Source: Euglena gracilis (taxonomy: Eukaryota; Euglenida; Euglenophyceae; Euglenales). From it: 64,000 bases of DNA. The stretch is from the NCBI GenBank assembly GCA_039621445.1, contig CP154955.1:32843417-32907416 (forward strand). The letters are read 5' to 3'. A model generated the notes under the pieces. The model ran no database searches and had not been told where the DNA came from. It worked only from the letters and a program-made list of their open reading frames with translations. A program made the translations under genes and the position numbers. Shown piece by piece: positions 1 through 10,700 of the stretch. How positions within the stretch are numbered: the stretch's first letter is position 1; each line of letters opens with the position of its first letter.

Positions 1-2120
1 ACTTTTAAACTCACCCCAACCTTGACCTCCCCCGCTGGTGTGGTCCGCAGCACCAAGCCAGCATTTATGACCCCTCCAGGGTTATCAGCCAAACAATTGG
101 TGAAAAACCCAACGGGGGGGGGGCTATCCTCATGTAAGGGGGGGTTTGGATTTTTGTGGCAAAAAATAGATACCCCATTGAAACATCCTCGGAAGTCTTT
201 TGTTTCTTGGCCAGCCTGTTTTTGTTTACACCCTAAGATGACAATGAGAAAGTTGCCAACTCTGGTGATTTTGATTGTGCCAAGGTCTGCAGCTGTGTCC
301 AGGCTTCTTTCCCCCCGAGGGGGCGATGGGCAGGTAGGGCGCTTTCAACTCCAGAGAAGGGGTTGGGTTTTGGGGTGGGTGGTGTTATGGCACACCCTGG
401 TGCCGAAGGCACCGGAGGCCCGAGACTGGCCATTCCCAAGAGAGAATTTGGCTTGGTCGGCAGAACCTGGGAGCCAAACCCGATCCCATGTGCCTTGCCA
501 TGGGCAAGCAGCCATAGCCCCCCCCCCCCGGGGTTTGATAGAAAGAAGCCTGGCATGGGGTAAATACACTTCTCAGAGTGCTGGAGGGCTCCTATTCAGT
601 GGAGGGTTGGATGGATTTTTATCCCATTCACAAAATGGTCTTGCTGAATAATGGACAGGAAGAAAAATTCACCGACGCAGCAGGAGTGTGGTACGGCTCA
701 AAAAAGGCTGCTGGGTCAGGATTCCATATAAGCAGTTTTAGAGGGGGGAGGGTGGCCCTCCTCTGTGGTCAAGGGGGGATGCGCCTCTTCCTAAACAGCT
801 CATGACCAACTGACACTTTTTGACCCACCGAGGAGCTCGATATTTTTCACCCCACCCCCCTGAACGGCAAATTATGCAAGTGTGATTTTTTGGCAAATTT
901 TATCAAAATGGCGTTTTTGTTGGTGCCTGGTAAAGGAGATAAATAATTGATCTTTGCAAATTTGTTTAGTTTTCATTTAATTTGATTTAACCTTTGGGGG
1001 GGTTCCCAGATGGCCTCAAACCTAGAGCACCTTAGAAGGCCCTAGACCAGAACCCCTGGGTCATTCTACTCAACCTCCAGGGGTGAGGGGAGGCAATTAC
1101 AGAGTTGCCAAATTATTAAACAAGTCGCTCAGATTTCGGTCATTTGAAAATTTTCAAATTTTGACCCCAAAATTCCTTATCTCTGTGAGAAATAAACTGT
1201 CCAATTTTGTATGTCTTGAGTTCTTGGAATTATGCATTTTACTCCAAAGTGTCCATTTCTCACCCCCTCACACACATCCCATGCATATTGTGTTATTTTT
1301 TTTGTTAATTTTGTATTCTTTGGAGTCTACTAACGGCACACTCTCCCCATATGAAACAGGGCACTGATGGCCACGCCTAGCCGTGGGCAAGGACTCCTGC
1401 ATCAACAATGGCACCGCACTGTACATCGTATTTGATTGCTGGACCCAGTTTTGGTGCTACACCCTTTTCACCCCGGCGTGGCGAGCGACACAGTCCTCCA
1501 CAAAATTTTTGCTTCACACGGTTTGCCAAAGCATTACTGTGCAAGTGAGTACACCTGCAGCCATGCCACACACAAAGTTGCGGTCATGTGAACATGGAAA
1601 ATCGTGACACCAGTTTTTGAAGGGAGCTCTTCAGACCCTATAAATATGTTTCAGCAACACAATCTCTTTAGGGTTTGTTTCACGGGTTTATCAATGAAAA
1701 CACGATGGAATTACCCCATCGTCCCCCTGGTCCTTTCTCAGGCATGCCCAGGTGTGTGTCATTATGCATCAGTTTTGCTGCTGGTCCTAAATGGCCTGCC
1801 CCAGAGGTTTAGGTTCAGCCCCCCCCCCCACCCCGCAAAGGACAGATGGACACTATGTAGGTAATTTTCCGCATCCCCCAGAAGTGGCCAACGGGGGTAT
1901 GGAATTTCTCCGGGATTCCCTCCTCCTCTCCTGTAGCAGAGCAGCCGTTTCATAGGAGCACTGTGCTGCCCGGCACTCCATCCAGGCCTCCCTGCAGCGC
2001 ATGTACCTCCGTGGTGTCCAACCACCCGGCTGCTGGCTCCCCTCACACACAAAAATCAGATCTAGTTCTGTGTCTGGATACAGTTGGGACCGTGCACCAG
2101 CATCATATATTTGTGTGTGC

Positions 2121-2151
<31 letters not shown>

Positions 2152-2853
2152 CGCGCGCGCGTGCGTTCAGGGGACTTCTTGGTCCGGAACACTCCCCTCC
2201 ACGCCATAATTTTATTTTATTGAGTTCACGCCTTTGACGGCAAGTCCAAGAAAAATCAGGATCGCCATGGCATTCCTGAATTAGGAATTCCAGCTGCTTA
2301 TTTAATGAAAAATGCCGTCGCTCAGTAAGGTGTCATTCGCCGAGGTTGAGAAACACAGATTTTGACCAAAGCCATGTTGTTTTATGAACACACTTAAATC
2401 ACTGCTGAACCTGCGTTTTCAAACGCAGCCCCAATCCCGTCGAAACGAATGGCTCTTCATGAAATGAACTCCTTCGCCACAAAGGAAGTATTTCATTGCT
2501 GGCAGCAGGCGTTTTCCAGCACTGGACCCCCGCATAAACGGCTTTCATCCCTGCCCGCTGCCTGAAAGGTTTTGGACAGATTTTTTTAACATCGAAAGCA
2601 AAATAAGTAGAAATTAAAATTTTGGGGGAAAAACTATTTTTTTCATATTTGGAAAGTTTTTGTATTTTTCCCAAAATCCCGGTTCCGGCCCAGCTTGGGC
2701 CCCGTCCCAGCTGACGGACCTCGTAAGGTGAGCCAGCAGCCTTCTTTCAGCCAGCCCGAAGTTCCCAATCTCCAAGATGCCCCTCTCCCCGGGGTGTCTT
2801 TCGGAGACAGCCACCACTGTCTTCGGGTTGTGGGTGTGGGTGACAGCCTACAG
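1..2853. other. No supported gene; repeat-rich flank
   Basis: I find no exon here with both plausible splice sites and convincing protein sense. The open frames are short and lie over homopolymer runs or T-rich DNA. The only distinct elements are G/C runs, a T-rich stretch around 830-1370, and a GT/GC dinucleotide tract near 2110-2165. Confidence 0.6.
2110..2165. repeat. (GT)n/(GC)n microsatellite
   Basis: This is alternating purine-pyrimidine sequence: GTGTGTGC, then GCGCGC, then GTGTGT, then GCGCGC. It has Z-DNA-like composition and no coding potential. Confidence 0.9.
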
Positions 2854-3590
2854 GCCACCGCTTCCCCCTGCGAGCCCGGGGCCGGGGGCGGTGGTGTGGT
2901 TCGACCCGGGGGACATCAACGTCGTGGTCCACTGCCGGCAGAACGACGCCGGGCTGCGGCGGCTCAACATGTCGTGGCCGGGGCGTCGCTGAATCCCGGG
3001 GGGGGGGGCACGCGCTGGGGGTGGGGGGGGGGGGGGTCGGCGAGTGACGCCCCGGGCGCGGTACTGGGCGGTGGTCGCGGGGCTGCGGCGGCGCCACGCG
3101 GAGTACCGCCGCCGCACGCCGCAGGGGGCCCTGGGGCTGCGGTTCTGGGTCCACTCCGACAGCAAGGGGAGGGCCGCGGGAGGCACCGTGGCTGGCGGCC
3201 GTGCAAGTCTGAGGGGGCCGAGGGAGGGGCTTCTCTCTCACAGCCGTGACCCCTGGGCTTGGCCAGCAGTCCCGTGTGCGTACGTGGGGCAGCCCATGGG
3301 CGGGGCTGTGCCCCCCGTCGTTCTCCACCGCCCGGAAGCCCCCCCCCCTTAAAGCCCCCCCCCCCCCAGGGACTGACTTGATGCGGTGCCCCGCCGACGA
3401 CCGGCCCCAGGCCCAGGCCCCCCCCCCCCGCCCAGGGGGAGGCGGGCCCTGCCCTTCGTCCGGGCCGGAGATCGAGGAGCTGGAGTGGGAGCAGCCGCCG
3501 GGGCGGGACCGGGTGCGGGTGTTCAGCAAGGGGGAGGTCGCCCTGCGGGGCAGGGCCGCCCCTCGGTGGTGTTGTTGGGGGGGGGGCAGG
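2854..3590 (+). CDS. Unknown gene A, three linked plus-strand exons (partial)
   Basis: Three exons join in phase: 2854-2984, 3045-3200 and 3436 to about 3590. The acceptors are CTACAG, GGCGAG and GCCCAG. The first two donors are GTCGCT and GTGCAA; the last could be GTCGCC at 3535 or GTATGG at 3590. Exon 1 carries VVWFDPGDINVVVHC and then LRRLNMSWPG. Exon 2 carries ARYWAVVAGLRRRHAEY and LGLRFWVHSDSKG. Exon 3 carries EIEELEWEQPPGRDRVRVF. Exon 1 ends in phase 1 and exon 2 supplies two bases; exon 2 also ends in phase 1 and exon 3 supplies GG. I do not recognise the family. The first intron donor is weak, and neither the start nor the end of the gene was found. The exons are much richer in G+C than their flanks. 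Confidence 0.45.
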
Positions 3591-5540
3591 TATGGGCCAC
3601 AGTTTGGGACCGGTAGGTTTGCAGCGGTGAGGACAGCAGCTTTAATTTGAGCCCATGTATTTCTCCAAACTTATTTGGGCCACAAAGGCATTTCGGATTC
3701 CAACTGCTGAGATTGAGCGAAAATAGGTTTTCTGACCACATGGTGGTGCAGAAAGATAAGGTGTAGCAACGATCTCCTTCACCCCCCAACGTGGTGTGTG
3801 TTTGTGTGTGTTTGAGCGTGTGTGGGTGTGGTGGGGGGGGTGGGGTTGGGGGGTCGTGGGTGGTTGGTGGCGGTTTGGGGGGGGGGGGTGCGGGGGTTGG
3901 GTGTGGGGGGGGGGCGGGGGTGTGGGTGTTCATAAGGGGCGGGGGATAACGAGGGCCGAGATCTAAAAATTACGAGTAAAGCTTCATCCATAAAAAAAGA
4001 TAGACCCATTCGGGTAGGATCGGGAGAAACTGGAGAAAGCCCTGGGCCGAAAGAAAAGAGCTTGTTTGATATAAACTGTTTGAGTGGGGAAAAGTATGGT
4101 TGTCTGTTGGCTGGGGAAAATGGGGGGGGTACAGGGTGTGTGAAAATGTATTGAAACAAAGGGGTCAATGTAAGGGGAATTATGAGGGTGTGTTTTGGGG
4201 ATTTGAGCTTGTTGGCACCTGCGCAAATGTGTTTTGGGGAAATGCAAATTGTTGGGCCAGTGGGGAAAAAGATTTCCAAAAATGGTTTTGAAAAGAGAAA
4301 AATGATAAAAATGGATTCATGTCAGAAAGAAAAATAAAGGACGGCCGACAATGCCCCGCGGTGTTTGCAGAGTGGGGGAGATAAAGGTCGCCTGAATCTT
4401 ATCCCTTTATGGGTAAGAGCTCTTAGCTTACTTAGCAAAGCTTTCCAGGGGGAAAACCCCTTTTTGACCCCCCTCCTCCCCCCCTCTCGGCCCTCTCGGG
4501 CCACCTTGGGAGAACCAAGGTTTCCGGCTCCCGCAAAAGGAAGTTGTCCTGGAGAAAGATATCCCCCATGGTCCCCTGCATCTGTTGATGGCCTAAATTA
4601 CTCCTAATTTTTGCGTCTGGCCCGAGTTACGCCCGTTGTAATGGGGCCAAGTCCAAAAATGGGACCGTAAAACAGGGTGTATCTGCCAGCAAGAAAACGT
4701 GTATTTGGGAAACAACTCCCCAGGGCCGCCGAATCGTCCAAAGGGCCCAATATAGAATTCAAGCCCGTGCACCGCCCTATCCAACGGGGGCTTTCCCGGT
4801 AACTCCGCAGCTGGCCAAAGTTACGTTCCAAATCCGCGTTTTTTGACACATTTTTCGGCCACTTTTGGCCAATTTTGGTCCAAAAAATGGGCCAAAAACC
4901 CCACAATTTTCCAAATATCTCGAAAACGAAGCAAAATGAAAGAAAATGTTCAGAACGTCAGATGAATCATTAGAACGGCCTGCCTAACCGTGTTTTGATT
5001 TTCCTGTTGCTCCCCGCCTGCCCTGCCCACCTGCCCGAGAAACCGCCATGTTTTTGGCCCATTTTGAGACGTTTTTAGGCCAAAAAATCGCGAAATGCCA
5101 AATATCTCGAAAATGAAGCAAAATCGAGCAAAACACCCGTAGACCTAAATCGAAGCCCTTAAAATGCCCTATCTAATGGTATCCTGATTTCCCCGTAACC
5201 CTGCCTAACCCGAGTTATGGCCAATTCATGGCCCAAACAGTGCGGCAGGCTTCTAACTGTGCCGTTTGGGCCATTCTTGGGTCGAAAAACCGATTTCCCT
5301 GAATTTCCTCAAAAATGGTGGGTAATCAAAAGGAAATGTGCGGGCGACCAAAAAAGGAGCCCTAGGAACCCTCCACCTATGCCCGTATGATGGTTTTTTC
5401 TCAACACCCACCTGGCCGAGAAAGGCCATTTTTCGGCCACTTTTGGGCCATCCGTTGCATGCAAATCCCATTAAGAGCTCAGTACTATTCAAACCCTGGT
5501 GTGGGTGGGTGGGTTGGTGGGTGGGTGGGTGGGTGGCAGG
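3591..5540. other. Non-coding stretch with G runs and GGCC-rich segment
   Basis: From 3780 to 3930 the plus strand is almost pure G and T, with long G runs. From about 4820 to 5260 there are repeated words of the type TGGCCAAAA or TTTTGGCC, like those at 7.1-8.0 kb. I see no gene. Confidence 0.5.
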
Positions 5541-5558
5541 CCGGGGTGGGGAAGCAGC

Positions 5559-5730
5559 CCTGGGGTTGCAGGCCATCGACCAGATGCTGCTGGCAGACCT
5601 CCTCGTGATGGCAGTCTCCTCCCTGTCCAACTTCCTCGCCCTGGTTGGCAACATGACGGCGGTGGTGCCGCTCTGCGCTGGCCGCCCCCGCATCGACCGC
5701 ATCCACAACTGCCCAGCCCTGGGTGGCCCT
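5559..5730 (+). CDS. Candidate exon with a hydrophobic segment
   Basis: The plus frame reads GLQAIDQMLLADLLVMAVSS, followed by LSNFLALVGNMTAVVPLC and RIDRIHNCPALG. It is bounded by a possible acceptor GAAGCAG and a donor G/GTGGCC. The middle is hydrophobic enough for a membrane segment. The opposite strand is open but of poor composition. It may belong to the plus-strand gene beginning near 2.85 kb, but linkage is not shown. The family is not recognised. Confidence 0.35.
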
Positions 5731-5757
5731 AAACTGGTTCCAATCCACGTACACGCG

Positions 5758-5872
5758 CCCACCCACCCACCCACCCACCCACACCCACACCCACACCCAC
5801 ACCCACACCCACACCCACACAACACCCACACCCACACCCACACACCCACAGAGAGAGAGTGAGAGAGAGAGA
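5758..5872. repeat. (CCCACA)n / (CCCA)n / (GA)n microsatellite
   Basis: The tract runs CCCACCCACCC, then repeated CCCACA, then CACACC, then GAGAGA. It begins about 25 bp after the candidate donor of the exon that ends near 5730. The matching GGGTGGGT tract at 5503-5535 lies just before the exon, so GTGGG and CCCAC arrays flank it as an inverted pair. Confidence 0.9.
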
Positions 5873-6540
5873 GGGATTGGATCATATTCTTCTTCATGCA
5901 CAATGCACAATCATCTAGACTCTGCTGGTTGGTGACAGGATGTGCAGTCTCTTTGGGACAGGGGTTTTTTTTAGTCGTGGACCCCGGGGGGGGGGGGTAG
6001 GGTGGGTGGGTCTAGCCGAGCCCCCCCGGGGGGGGGTACCCCGGAGGGGTCAAAAAGGCGTTGGGAAAGAATCTAAACGTTGTCGCTGGAAATCACCCCA
6101 AAAAAGTGTTTGTATTCCCTGAAGCAGGGGGTTTTTAAGACTGTCTTTAAAAAAGGGCGGTCGGCCAGCCCAAATTTTACAACCTCTGAGCTGGATCCCC
6201 CCGGGTCATCAAGCCTCAACGAAGGAAAATTTGTTCGAAGTCAGACAAATCACATGAGAAGTTTTTTAATTTTTAATTTTTGTCACGTATCTCTGATGAC
6301 AACGCTCAAAACCCCACCCAGGATTGTTTTTTCTGCATCCCACCCTTTTTAGTGTCCTAATTGGAGTGTGTTATGCCCCAGTTCGATGCCATTTTACGAT
6401 GGTTTACAGACCTAGAGGTGCCATCGGGGTAGAGGTCGAGGTCGAGGTGGTTGACACAGAGGTGGAGGATTTCGACCTCTCCCTCAACCTCTCTGCAGCC
6501 CTGGTTTGGCACTGCCCCTTGCCCCCCCCCATCCCCCACC

Positions 6541-6692
6541 CGGGGCCGCCCCCGGTACCCAGTGGACTGCGGCGACCCGGGGGACCTGGCGACGGTGCCC
6601 TGGCCGCCCCCCACCACCGGGCGGTGGCAGCGGTGGCGCCCCCGCCGCCCCGCCGCGCCGCCCGGCGGGGCCGCCGCCCGCGCTACCTGACC
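6541..6692 (+). CDS. Doubtful GC-rich exon
   Basis: The plus frame gives VDCGDPGDLATVPWPPP followed by an Arg/Pro/Ala-rich run to a stop. A possible acceptor is TACCCAG. DPGD also occurs in the exon at 2.85 kb, which may be coincidence. All three minus frames are also mostly open because the DNA is about 80 percent G+C, so strand and frame are uncertain. Confidence 0.2.
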
Positions 6693-7039
6693 AGGGCCCC
6701 GGCGGCTGGGGACTCCACCCCCGCACTGCAAGACACGTTTCTGGATTGGCCGCAGTTGCGCTTTTTTTTGGTTCATACCAAAAATGAGATGCCCGTTTGG
6801 AGCATTTCGCTTTGGGGGCCTCTGGCTCTTTTCATTATCAACGAAGCAAATGAAGCAAGTGGTCTGCTGCCTCGTGGTTTTCGCCAGCGAGTTTTTGTGA
6901 ACTGATGGTATGTTAAGTCACTGGACATTCTGGAGGTTGAACTGGAGGTTCTGGAGGTGTCAGATTTCTGCTACCCCTACTATTGTTTTCTTGAAGTTGT
7001 CTGGGGAGACGGTCCCGACAACGCCATCACCAGGCACCT

Positions 7040-8071
7040 ATGCCGACCGCAGCCGACCGCAGCCGACCGCGGCCGACCGCAGCCGATCGCACAACTTTTT
7101 TCTATTTGATGTCAATTTTTCAGTGAGAATCTTTTTTATCCCAGATGTTGAGGTTTTTTTGGCTCATCTGGCTCATGTTGTCACTTTTGGCCACTTTTGG
7201 CCACTTTTGGCCATTTTTGGTCGCTTTTGTCCCCTTTTGGCCCATTTGCCACCATAATTCACCCATTTTGACTTATTTTGACCATTTTTTGGCCACTTTT
7301 TTGCCCACTTCTTGTAATTTTGGGCCATTTTGTCCTGCTCTTGGGCCATTTTGGCCCATTTTGGGCCATTTTTGACCATTTAAAGCCATTTCGACCTTTT
7401 CTTTTGTTATTTTTGCCCATTTTTTGGTCTCTTTTTGGTCCAATTTGACCATTTTGAGCATTTTGCGCCAGTTTGTTGCCAAAAGTGAACAAAAGCTGCT
7501 AAAGTGACCCAAGTTGGCCAAAAGCAGGGTCATTTTGGGCCATTTTTGGGCATTGTTTTTGTTTTTTTTCCTGCTTTTGGAACTTTTGGCCATTTTAACC
7601 ACGTTTTGCCACTTTAAGGCCATTTTTAGGTCTGCTCTTGATGTCAAAAGCAACAAAAAGATGTTTAAAGTGGCCTGAAAGTGGCCAGAAGTGGGTAAAA
7701 ATGGCCAAAAGCAGAGAATAGCTGTCAAAAGTGGGTTAAAGAGGTCAAAAGTGGTCAAAAGAGGTCAAAGCAAAGCAAAAGCTGGCCAAAAGCAGCCAAA
7801 ACACAGCAAAAAGTGGGCAAAAGCAACAAAAGTGATCAAAAGAAAGCAAAAGGCAGGAAATAATGGGCAAAGGCAGCAAAAGTCGACCAAAAGTCGGCAA
7901 CAGTGGCCAAAAGCAGTCCAAAAGCATCAAAAACTGGCCAAAAGCAGCGAAAAGTGGCCAAAAGTCGGCAACGGTGGATTGTGTGATTGTGATATATGCT
8001 CGTTTTGTGTTGGCCTGCCCCCCACCTACAGCCAACTACCTTGCCGACCACTGCCGACCGCAGCCGACCGC
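7040..8071. repeat. TGGCCAAAA word array with strand switch, flanked by direct repeats
   Basis: From about 7145 to 7660 the plus strand is dominated by TTTTGGCCA-type words. From about 7680 to 7980 it is dominated by the complementary TGGCCAAAAG type, mixed with GCAAAAG. The whole is flanked by direct copies of TGCCGACCGCAGCCGACCGC, in the array 7040-7090 and at 8052-8071. Frames on both strands are open only because the words lack stop codons. No protein is supported. Confidence 0.75.
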
Positions 8072-8099
8072 GGGCTAAAATTTGGAATCTGTCATAGGT

Positions 8100-9036
8100 G
8101 CTTGGCCATCACCACATCGCTTCACATCACAGGTGTCATGTCCGCATCACGCGCGTCACACGCGTGTCTCGTGACTCCATCCGGTACATTGGGAGGTGAC
8201 CCCCGATTCCTTCATTTGTGCAAAATTAGTTGGTTCTTCGTGTTGGATGTGTAGGATTTTTTTTCGAGCTTTTTTGTCATTCTCTTTTAAAAGACCAATC
8301 AGTCCGGAGGAGGGAGGTGAGGCGGGGATGGGGGTGGGCGCTTGCAACCAGACTGCCAGAAGCGCTGGTCCCCCTTTTTGGTTTGCAGTGAAATGCCGAA
8401 CTTCTCTGGTACAATTTTCAGACGCCTCGGGTTTCCCCATTCACATTGTTGCTGTTACAGGTGTTAACCTTGTATTGGTTTGGAGAAAGGGGAATGCTTT
8501 GAGGCAAGGTTGTTCGTGCATTACGAGCTCACCAACCGTGTGCCGAATTTTTTCCCACCAAAATGGCAAGTGTTGTGAGAAACCTGCATTTTCAAATCAG
8601 ATTCTTTGTCTCAAGTCGCAATGTCTGGTTTTGTTTTCTTTACCACACTTTTTTTTGGGAATGGAGTCAAATTTTGACCCCTCCCCCACCCAGGTCTTGA
8701 AATTGAATTTACATTTTGATCAGAAAAGCTCTAATCTTCACAGTTTAATCCAAACTTAGAAGGTTGTGTTTTGGTTCGATTTGCAGCCAAGCCTTGACCC
8801 CTATACGGTCCGCTGCCCGTGGATCCCTTCCGACACCGAACTTCTCCCAATCCCAACACACCAATCCTTATACTGAAGCTTGTGAACAGCACTGGCTAAT
8901 CATTCATCTTTCGTCTTTCCCTGTCAGTCAATTAAAACTTGATCTTCCAGTTTTTGGCATTAATCGCACCAGTAAAATGCCTTCCCTTTGCCTTTTGGCC
9001 AAACGCAGGCCTGGCTGATGTAAGTCCTTTTTTTGT
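8100..9036. other. No supported gene
   Basis: This is mixed-composition DNA between the word array and the retrotransposon zone. No splice-bounded coding segment was recognised. Confidence 0.5.
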
Positions 9037-9115
9037 GAGACCTCACATGGGCTTTGTGCTTCGCCGTCGGTGTCCTTTCCTCCCCCTTCGGGTGCTCTGG
9101 GGGAGTGCGAGAGAT
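9037..9115. mobile_element. Fragment of a DIRS-type terminus
   Basis: The words TTTGTGCTTCGCC and GGTGTCC here also occur right after the second element (19011-19034). A close relative, CTTGTGCTTCGCCCTC, occurs in the right end of the first (14108-14123). This suggests an old terminal remnant of a related element. The boundaries are uncertain. Confidence 0.4.
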
Positions 9116-9249
9116 GGCGCAAAGTGGCCACAGCACCTGTTTAAGGCTGGTTACCTTAGCCTCCACGGAGGCTGGTTAACGCAGCCTCCAAACCGCAAAG
9201 CACCCCGCAGTGCCCCCCTCACCCACACGCAAGGATTAGACAGGAAACG

Positions 9250-9320
9250 CAAGCCACGGCGTGAGGGGGTGGGGGGGGGGGGCGGGGGGGGGGGCTGGGG
9301 GGGGGGGGGGGGGGCGAATG
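9250..9320. repeat. Poly-G tract
   Basis: This is G-run DNA interrupted by a few C and T bases. It lies just outside the left end of DIRS element A. Confidence 0.85.
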
Positions 9321-9506
9321 GCCTGGCGCTTAAACCCTGCCTCCAAACATAGGAGGACAGTCGACATGTTTGTCGCTCACTCATTGATTCTGCCGATGCC
9401 TCCGACTCCCCGGGCACAGGAGGGGGGAGGAAGGAACGAACAAGGCATTGCCTCAACAAGGTCGAGCACCCGGCCATTCGGGCTGCGCACACTCTGGGGG
9501 TGAGGT

Positions 9507-9584
9507 CCTGCTTCTTCTGCCGGCTGTTGTTTGATTGTTTTTTTGGTGGGGTCTTTCTTACTGCTTTTTTTTGCCGGAGTTGGC
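9507..9584 (+). repeat. Element A left inverted terminal repeat
   Basis: The segment runs from GGTCCTGCTTCTTCTGCCGG to TTGCCGGAGTTGG. Its reverse complement lies at 14031-14106 with a few mismatches. Together with 9474-9507 it makes the left terminus. Confidence 0.8.
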
Positions 9585-9612
9585 GGATCATAATCGTCCT
9601 TCGATCGACAAA

Positions 9613-10700
9613 ATGAGTTTCACAATGCTGGATTTACTATCAGAAGACGAAGCGAAGTACAACAGTGCATGGGGCACTTTCTTTTTGAACACAGACCTAG
9701 TGGGAGCATTTCTTCGACACACCTCTGGGGATGATGCTCAAAGAGTTTTGACGGCAGGCTTACGCTGGCAAGGAGGAGGCTGGAATACGGTAAGAGCGGC
9801 GAAGGAGCTGAGGGCCATCAGCGGCATATCTCTCGTCAGCGCCAGCTGGGTGGAGTACCTCATGAGCTTCCTCTTCTTCGCCTTGGTACGTGGGATCGAA
9901 GTGCTGCAGCTAGAACTGAGCGAGCGGGCAGGAGAGTGCGCCTTCAGACTGGCCGAGACGTGGACAACGATGCTGGACGGCGCCACAGCCGAGAAGAAGG
10001 GGAAGCAGAAAGTCGCGGGGAACTCCGCGATGGCGGAGGACGATGAGGAGGACGAGGACGAGGCGGCGGCGGAGACGGCAGCGGAGAGGCTCCCCTGGCA
10101 GGCAGACACGACCCCCCTCCCTCAAGAGCTGTCGGCCTGCCTCAAGCAGGCGGCGGCAGGTACAAGATTACCCTGGAAGCAAGTCCTCAACGAGCTTCCG
10201 CTCTTCCAGGACCTGAAAACGCGAGCCGAGGACAACAACCACAACCAGGACGCCAAGGCGCCCATGGACAAGATACTGAAATGTGTTCAACAAAAGGTCA
10301 TACACTTGATGAGGATGATGGCCACCATCTACAGTCAAGTGGATACTTTCCCAGAGGACTACAGAGTCCTCTCCCAGCAGCTCTTCTTCGCCATGGCGGA
10401 ATTAGAACAAGGTCTTCTGCGAGAAAGGAAACGTCGAAGTGTCCCAGGATCCATACCTTCAACATCAAATGGTCTATTTTCAAAAGAAGATCTTCAGGTG
10501 GAGAGGAAACAGCAGCAGCTGAACAGTGCTGGTATGGCAACATCAGTGGGTAGGGTGGAATGGTGGCATTTTCCCACCCCCACAGGCAGCCGAGGCTGGA
10601 AATTCAAAGGTGGTTTCAAGGGTTTCAAAGGAGGATTCAAAGGGGGCAGAGGAGGCTATGGCAGCCCAGTATGGAGAAGTCCCTGGACCTCAAAAGGGTA
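9613..10700 (+). CDS. Element A gag-like ORF
   Basis: The ORF starts at the ATG at 9613 (MSFTMLDLLSEDEAKY), the first methionine inside the terminus; the frame is open further upstream. The N-terminal half is predicted helical and contains GWNTVRAAKELRAISGISL, which matches GWSTRKASKRLFQISGVAL in element B. A short acidic stretch (EDDEEDEDEAA) follows, and a Gly/Lys/Phe-rich tail (FKGGFKGFKGGFKGG, ending near 10660) looks like a nucleic-acid-binding region. The frame then stays open to 13356 through sequence whose conserved domains are read in another frame, so the true end is not clear. Confidence 0.6.

Noticed and set aside
7173-7758. Lys/Gln/Asn-rich and Phe/Leu-rich frames in the word array
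   Set aside because: Open only because TGGCCAAAA words have no stop in some frames. Composition follows the repeat.
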